A DNA stretch of 64,000 nucleotides from an uncultured Eubacteriales bacterium (GTDB lineage: Bacteria; Bacillota; Clostridia; Oscillospirales; Acutalibacteraceae), in the NCBI GenBank assembly GCA_934675165.1, contig CAKUPP010000002.1, positions 50,642 to 114,641 of the forward strand, given 5' to 3'. Positions 59,963-64,000 of this stretch are shown piece by piece. The first letter of the stretch is position 1. Each line of letters starts with the position of its first letter. The position numbers and the translations under genes are program-made. The notes beneath the pieces were generated by a model, which was not told the origin of the DNA, did no database searches, and worked only from the letters and a program-made list of their open reading frames with translations.

Positions 59963-60652
59963 ATGATAGACAACGATTCACCGTTACCTGATGTGAATTC
60001 AAGCAAGCAAAATGAAGCTTGTTGTACAACAGCTGAGGAAGATTTGGAATCAGAATTAGGTAACAAAGTAACCGAAGAACAGAGAGATAATTGGGAAGGC
60101 GAAGAAGCTGAAATTGTAGCTGATGATGATGCCGAAGATTATGAAGATGAAGAAACTGGAATAAAAATAAAATATAAATTAAATTCAAAAGAAATAAAAA
60201 GTTTTATAACTCATGCAGAGAGTTATAAAACTAATAAAAAAGCTCAAAAAAAACATACCATTGTTCAAGGTTTTATATTGATGGCTATGTTGTTTGTTGG
60301 TATTATTACGCAAAATATTTATTATTTTTATTTGTGTTTACTTCCATTATTATCATTTTTTATAATTTGGGCATCGCTGCTTTTAAATGTACGACGTATA
60401 AGTAAAAAAGTTTTTTTAAATAAAGAACTTACACTTGAAATATTTCCCGACAAAATATTGATTTGCAGAGGCAAAATTGAACAAGAAATAGCTCTGGATG
60501 GATCATGTGATTACGAAGAGTATGATAATTTAATTACGATTTCTTCATTTTCTGGTACAGGGGTGGTTATACCCATACGTGCAATTGAACCTGAATTTAG
60601 AGCTGAAGTGCAAGCAATGATTTTAGCTGGAGCAAAGCCGATCGATGGTTAA
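59963..60652 (+). CDS. YcxB-like membrane protein with acidic N-terminus
   Basis: The 229-residue protein begins with a 75-residue acidic segment (EEDLESELGNKVTEEQRDNW...DDDAEDYEDEE), then two spans (IVQGFILMAMLFVGIITQNI; FYLCLLPLLSFFIIWASLLL) and a C-terminal domain (LTLEIFPDKILICRGKIEQE) resembling the YcxB C-terminal fold. It lies between gyrB and gyrA, where an extra gene is unusual. Start ATG follows AAGGAG. No function is established. Confidence 0.65.
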   Translation: MIDNDSPLPDVNSSKQNEACCTTAEEDLESELGNKVTEEQRDNWEGEEAEIVADDDAEDYEDEETGIKIKYKLNSKEIKSFITHAESYKTNKKAQKKHTIVQGFILMAMLFVGIITQNIYYFYLCLLPLLSFFIIWASLLLNVRRISKKVFLNKELTLEIFPDKILICRGKIEQEIALDGSCDYEEYDNLITISSFSGTGVVIPIRAIEPEFRAEVQAMILAGAKPIDG

Positions 60653-60700
60653 AACGTTTATGGTTTTTAAAATTTCTAATAAATTTAAAGGGGTAAGTTA

Positions 60701-63172
60701 ATGGATAACCAGGAAGAAAAAAATATTATAGAGCCAAAAGTTATAGACGTAGATATTGAAAAGGAAATGAAAAAATCCTTTTTGGATTATTCAATGTCCG
60801 TAATTGTTGCAAGAGCATTACCGGATGTTCGTGACGGTTTAAAACCTGTTCACAGAAGAATTTTATATACTATGTTTGAAGATAATTTGGGACCAGATAA
60901 AGCATATAGAAAGTGTGCTAATACAGTTGGTTCAGTGCTTGGTAGATATCACCCGCATGGTGACGCATCTGTTTACGATGCCTTGGTTCGTCTTGCACAA
61001 GATTTTTCGATGAGATATATGCTTGTAGATGGCCACGGTAATTTTGGTTCTGTTGATGGAGACCCTCCGGCAGCGTACAGATATACAGAATCTCGTATGA
61101 GCAAAATCGCAGTAAAAATGCTTACTGATATAGATAAGGAAACAGTCGATTTTGTTTCTAATTACGATGATAGACTTAAAGAACCAACAGTTTTACCTTC
61201 AAGATTTCCCAATCTTCTTGTTAACGGTTCTACAGGTATTGCAGTTGGTATGGCAACAAATATTCCTCCTCATAACATGAGAGAGGTTATAGATGCAATG
61301 TGTTTTTTAATAGATAATCCTGAAGCAGAAGTTGCTCAACTTATGGATTATATCAAAGGTCCCGATTTTCCAACAGGTGCACTTATTATGGGGAGATCAG
61401 GAATTAGAGCTGCATATTCAACGGGTAGAGGAAAAATTACTGTTCGTGCTAAAGCAGAGATAATTGAAGGTAAGAATTCCAAGTTTAAAATAGTTGTTAC
61501 CGAATTACCGTATCAAGTAAATAAAGCTAGACTAATAGAAAATATTGCTGATATGGTCAAAGACAAACGAATTGATGGTATTTCACATATAGATGATCAT
61601 TCTGATAGAAATGGTATGCACATAGAAATAGACCTTAAAAAAGATGCATCTCCTCAAGTTGTTTTAAATCAACTTTATTCGTATTCTCAGCTTCAAACAA
61701 CATTTGGTGTAATAATGTTGGCAATAGTCAATGGAGAACCTAAAATTTTAACGCTTAAACAAGTTCTTGAAGAGTATATAAAATTTCAAATAAATGTCGT
61801 TACTAGAAGAACTAAATTTGATTTGAGAAAAGCAGAAGAACGTGCACATATTTTGGAAGGTCTTAAAATAGCTTTAGATTTTATAGACGAAGTTGTTTCA
61901 ATTTTAAGATCTTCAAAATCTATTTCAGAAGGAAAGCAACGTCTTTCTGATCGATTTGGATTGGATGATATACAAACTCAAGCGATAGTTCAGATGCCTC
62001 TTGGTAGACTCACTGGTCTTGAACGTACAAAAATAGAAGATGAACTTGCTGCTTTAGCTGCAAAAATTTTAGATTTTAAAGATATTTTAGCAAGTGATGA
62101 ACGTTTGAAAAATATTGTTAAAGAAGAAGTTTTGGAAATTAGAAATAAATTTGGTGATGAGAGAAAAACAGAGATAGTTAATGTTAGCGGTGAAGTCGAT
62201 ATTGAAGATTTGATTCCGAGGGAAGAATGCGTGCTAACAATGACGAGATATGGTTATGTTAAAAGGCAGAGTTTGGATGTTTATAAAACACAAAAAAGAG
62301 GTGGGCGTGGTGTTTCCGGCCTTACTAGACGTGATGAAGATGTTGTAAATGAAATGTTTGTTATAAACAGTCATGATTATGTTTTGTTTTTTACAAATTT
62401 TGGAAAAGTATATAGGTTGAAGTGTTATGAGATTCATGAAGGATCTAGGACTTCAAAAGGTACAAATATAGCTAATCTACTTCCAATTTCTGGCGATGAA
62501 CGTGTTACGTCCATGATCAAAGTATCTGCTTTTGCAGATAATAAATATCTTGTGATGGTTACTAAGAGAGGTATTATCAAAAGGACTGATTTAAAATCAT
62601 TTGATACATCACGAAAAGGTGGATTAATTGCACTTGCATTGGATGAAGGCGATGAACTTAGTTGGGTTAGAATGACAGACGGTTCTGACGAAATGATTGT
62701 TGCTACAAAGTATGGCAAGTCTATAAGATTTAAAGAAACTGATGTTAGATCTATGGGTAGAACTGCTCGTGGAGTAAGAGCTTTGAGGCTTAATAAAGAT
62801 GATGAAGTAGTTGGAATGATTAAAATTCAAGAGGATAAACTTGTTTTAACTGTTTCAGAAACAGGATATGGTCGTCTTTCAGATGCAAGTGATTATCGAT
62901 TACAATCAAGAGGTGGTCAAGGTGTTACTAATTATCACACCGAAAAGCATGGTAATGTTGCAGCGTTGACAGCTGTTTCTCTTGATGAAGATGTAATTTT
63001 AATATCGGATAATGGAATAATAATTAGGATTCAAGCAGATACTGTTAGAAAATGTTCACGTCCATCTAAGGGTGTAAAAGTTATGAGACTTGTTGGAAAT
63101 GGCAAAGTTGTGGCTGTTGCGTGTGTTCCAAGAGACGAATCAGATGGAGATTTGGATGAAGAATCGGAATAA
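60701..63172 (+). CDS. gyrA: DNA gyrase subunit A
   Basis: The 823-residue subunit contains the catalytic tyrosine in [14 protein letters not shown] (Tyr128) and [20 protein letters not shown]. In the second, Ala89 stands at the position of E. coli Ser83. The GyrA box is [14 protein letters not shown] and the C-terminal beta-pinwheel repeats follow. A short acidic tail ([12 protein letters not shown]) ends it. ATG follows AAAGGGG. The terminator is at 63259. Confidence 0.98.
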   Translation: MDNQEEKNIIEPKVIDVDIEKEMKKSFLDYSMSVIVARALPDVRDGLKPVHRRILYTMFEDNLGPDKAYRKCANTVGSVLGRYHPHGDASVYDALVRLAQDFSMRYMLVDGHGNFGSVDGDPPAAYRYTESRMSKIAVKMLTDIDKETVDFVSNYDDRLKEPTVLPSRFPNLLVNGSTGIAVGMATNIPPHNMREVIDAMCFLIDNPEAEVAQLMDYIKGPDFPTGALIMGRSGIRAAYSTGRGKITVRAKAEIIEGKNSKFKIVVTELPYQVNKARLIENIADMVKDKRIDGISHIDDHSDRNGMHIEIDLKKDASPQVVLNQLYSYSQLQTTFGVIMLAIVNGEPKILTLKQVLEEYIKFQINVVTRRTKFDLRKAEERAHILEGLKIALDFIDEVVSILRSSKSISEGKQRLSDRFGLDDIQTQAIVQMPLGRLTGLERTKIEDELAALAAKILDFKDILASDERLKNIVKEEVLEIRNKFGDERKTEIVNVSGEVDIEDLIPREECVLTMTRYGYVKRQSLDVYKTQKRGGRGVSGLTRRDEDVVNEMFVINSHDYVLFFTNFGKVYRLKCYEIHEGSRTSKGTNIANLLPISGDERVTSMIKVSAFADNKYLVMVTKRGIIKRTDLKSFDTSRKGGLIALALDEGDELSWVRMTDGSDEMIVATKYGKSIRFKETDVRSMGRTARGVRALRLNKDDEVVGMIKIQEDKLVLTVSETGYGRLSDASDYRLQSRGGQGVTNYHTEKHGNVAALTAVSLDEDVILISDNGIIIRIQADTVRKCSRPSKGVKVMRLVGNGKVVAVACVPRDESDGDLDEESE

Positions 63173-63258
63173 TCGTTAAAATATGTTTTTTGGATAAGCA
63201 ATTTTTTCAACAAAAATTTGTGCAAATGTTGAGTTTTTTGTTTTTTATTAAATTGAAA

Positions 63259-63298
63259 AAAACCGGAAGTTTATATTGTGGTATAGATTTCCGGTTTT
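63259..63298 (+). terminator. Rho-independent terminator after gyrA
   Basis: AAAACCGGAA (63259-63268) pairs with TTCCGGTTTT (63289-63298), followed by a T-rich stretch. The A-rich left arm may also make it work in the other direction. Confidence 0.85.
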
Positions 63299-63499
63299 GT
63301 TATATTTTATTTTTTGCAAAAAAAAACCACGTTGAATTTAAATTCAACATGGAGGAGTATAAAATGAAAAAAGATATAAAGGTTGGTTGAAATGCTTACC
63401 ACATAACTATCAACCCTGACTATATTCTATATTATTTAGTACTAAATGTCAACGCTTTTTGTTAAAAAATAAGTTAAGAAAAACAAATAATTTTTATGC

Positions 63500-63512
63500 A
63501 AAAAAACAAAAA
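63500..63512 (-). terminator. T run directly after the 5S 3' end
   Basis: The minus strand reads TTTTTGTTTTTTT right after CCAAC. The closing helix of the 5S RNA itself can act as the terminator stem, since no other hairpin is present. Confidence 0.6.
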
Positions 63513-63631
63513 GTTGGCATCTTCCTATTTTCCCAGGCCGTTACCAGCCAAGTATCTTCGGCACCACCGAGCTTAACTACCGTGTTCGAAATGGGAACGG
63601 GTGTACCCTCGGAGTCATCAACACCAACAAC
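63513..63631 (-). rRNA. rrf: 5S ribosomal RNA, stand-alone gene
   Basis: On the minus strand the sequence runs GTTGGTGTTGATGACTCCG... with ACACCCGTTCCCATTTCGAA, GTTAAGCTCGGTGGTGCCGA and GGGAAAATAGGAAGATGCC, matching bacterial 5S rRNA over its whole length (119 bases). The 5' and 3' ends pair (GTTGG/CCAAC). No 23S gene lies upstream (to the right) within at least 369 bases. Instead a consensus promoter is placed so that transcription starts at the 5' end of the RNA. A T run (63512-63500) follows directly. Confidence 0.95.
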
Positions 63632-63634
63632 TAT

Positions 63635-63663
63635 ATTATAAACCGTTTTATTATAAATGTCAA
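63635..63663 (-). promoter_or_regulatory. Consensus promoter of the 5S gene
   Basis: On the minus strand TTGACA (63663-63658), 17 bases, TATAAT (63640-63635) is a perfect sigma-A promoter. The -10 ends four bases before the 5S 5' end. Confidence 0.9.
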
Positions 63664-63693
63664 TAGGTTATTTTTTAAATTTTTAAAAAATAT

Positions 63694-63953
63694 GTTGGTT
63701 TACAATTGATGTGTTACAAAGTTAGAAGATTCTTCACCATGAAGGATAAAAGAGGAAATGAAGTCAGAAGTGGAAGCCCAGTTAAGATGGACGCATAGGG
63801 GAATAATTATATTTTCTGTTGTGAACGGCAAGTTGGCGTTTAAAGTCATCAAAAAAATAGAAAGAATGAGTGGCATATTTGATTTAACTTAACTGTAACA
63901 CAACTTGGTTTAACCGTCATTTATTTTTTGTGACACATCAATTGTAAACTAAC
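63694..63953. repeat. 260-bp element bounded by 27-bp inverted repeats
   Basis: GTTGGTTTACAATTGATGTG (start of the left arm, 63694-63720) matches the complement of the right arm (63927-63953) with two differences in 27 bases. The interior has no convincing gene; a 50-codon minus-strand frame reading across it lacks a clear ribosome-binding site. It could be a small non-autonomous mobile element or a processing stem around an RNA. Confidence 0.65.
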
Positions 63954-64000
63954 AAAACACGAAAATAAATTTTTTGATAAGGAAATACTTGACAATTAAT
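63954..64000 (+). other. Right window edge
   Basis: The last bases include TTGACA (63988-63993), a likely -35 element of a plus-strand promoter whose -10 and gene lie outside the window. Nothing else is visible. Confidence 0.4.

Larger units (their letters stand above)
63173..63512. other. Spacer between gyrA and the 5S gene
   Basis: This 340-base stretch has the gyrA terminator (63259-63298), an 18-bp palindrome GTTGAATTTAAATTCAAC (63331-63348), and a short frame at 63364-63390 (MKKDIKVG) behind a strong GGAGG. After that only AT-rich sequence and the T run used by the 5S transcript are seen. No full gene is present. Confidence 0.6.

Noticed and set aside
63388..63390. TGA as a recoded (Trp) codon in the short frame after gyrA
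   Set aside because: TGA is used as the normal stop by rpmH, yaaA and the Cys-rich precursor, so recoding is not supported.
63459..63641. Plus-strand open frame of 60 codons
   Set aside because: It lies over the 5S rRNA gene and is an artefact of its complementary strand.
63709..63861. A 50-codon minus-strand frame within the inverted-repeat element
   Set aside because: No ribosome-binding site at a usable distance, no recognisable protein features, and it extends into the repeat arm.

Overview
This window is a chromosomal segment from a low-GC Gram-positive bacterium, most likely a member of the Clostridia. The reasons are the gene order around the replication origin (rpmH-rnpA-yidD-yidC-jag-mnmE-mnmG-rsmG-parA-parB-serS on one side, dnaA-dnaN-yaaA-recF-remB-like-gyrB-gyrA on the other), a canonical S10-spc-alpha ribosomal supercluster with a clostridial KOW-domain gene between map and infA, zinc-binding forms of S4, S14, L36 and adenylate kinase, a CIRCE-controlled groESL operon and a membrane pyrophosphatase. 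Coding direction flips from minus to plus at about 53 kb, where a dnaA promoter and a dnaA-dnaN spacer full of DnaA-box-like sequences mark oriC; two perfect parS sites lie 8-10 kb to its left. Many housekeeping genes start with TTG or GTG behind strong GGAGG sites. A more precise taxonomic placement cannot be made from the sequence alone.

Layout. 1-5.3 kb: a compact minus-strand RiPP-type cluster: a small precursor with eight cysteines spaced exactly three residues apart, two radical SAM/SPASM maturases, an ABC exporter (one ATPase, two permeases) and an S41 peptidase cut by the window edge. 5.6-11.5 kb: three membrane proteins of unknown purpose: a MORN-repeat protein, a large sensor with an extracellular propeller, HAMP and a degenerate class III cyclase domain, and a divergent pseudokinase-TM-LysM protein. 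11.7-15.1 kb: mnmA and groES-groEL on the plus strand. 15.1-33.6 kb: hppA and the complete S10/spc/alpha ribosomal operon on the minus strand with a 270-nt leader. 33.6-37.9 kb: an island of fast-evolving secreted proteins, including two paralogues and one gene broken by an in-frame stop, plus a decayed IS1634-like transposase. 38-50.6 kb: guaB, serS, two membrane proteins, the partition genes, tRNA-modification GTPase genes and the membrane-protein insertion/rpmH operon. 50.6-53 kb: a second island of secreted proteins with a shared N-terminal module and unrelated C-termini. 53-63.2 kb: the plus-strand dnaA-gyrA cluster. 63.3-64 kb: a stand-alone 5S rRNA gene with its own consensus promoter, pointing towards oriC, followed by an element bounded by inverted repeats.

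The best candidate for an undescribed system is the first cluster: the strict C-x2 x8 register of the precursor, the two different SPASM-type enzymes, the tight translational coupling and the S41 protease make a coherent peptide modification/export/processing pathway. The second candidate is the pseudocyclase/MORN/pseudokinase-LysM locus, where two enzyme folds appear to have lost catalysis and been turned into membrane signalling or scaffolding parts. The secreted-protein islands beside core operons, with a cysteine-cluster protein among them, hint at a host-associated lifestyle, but that is inference.
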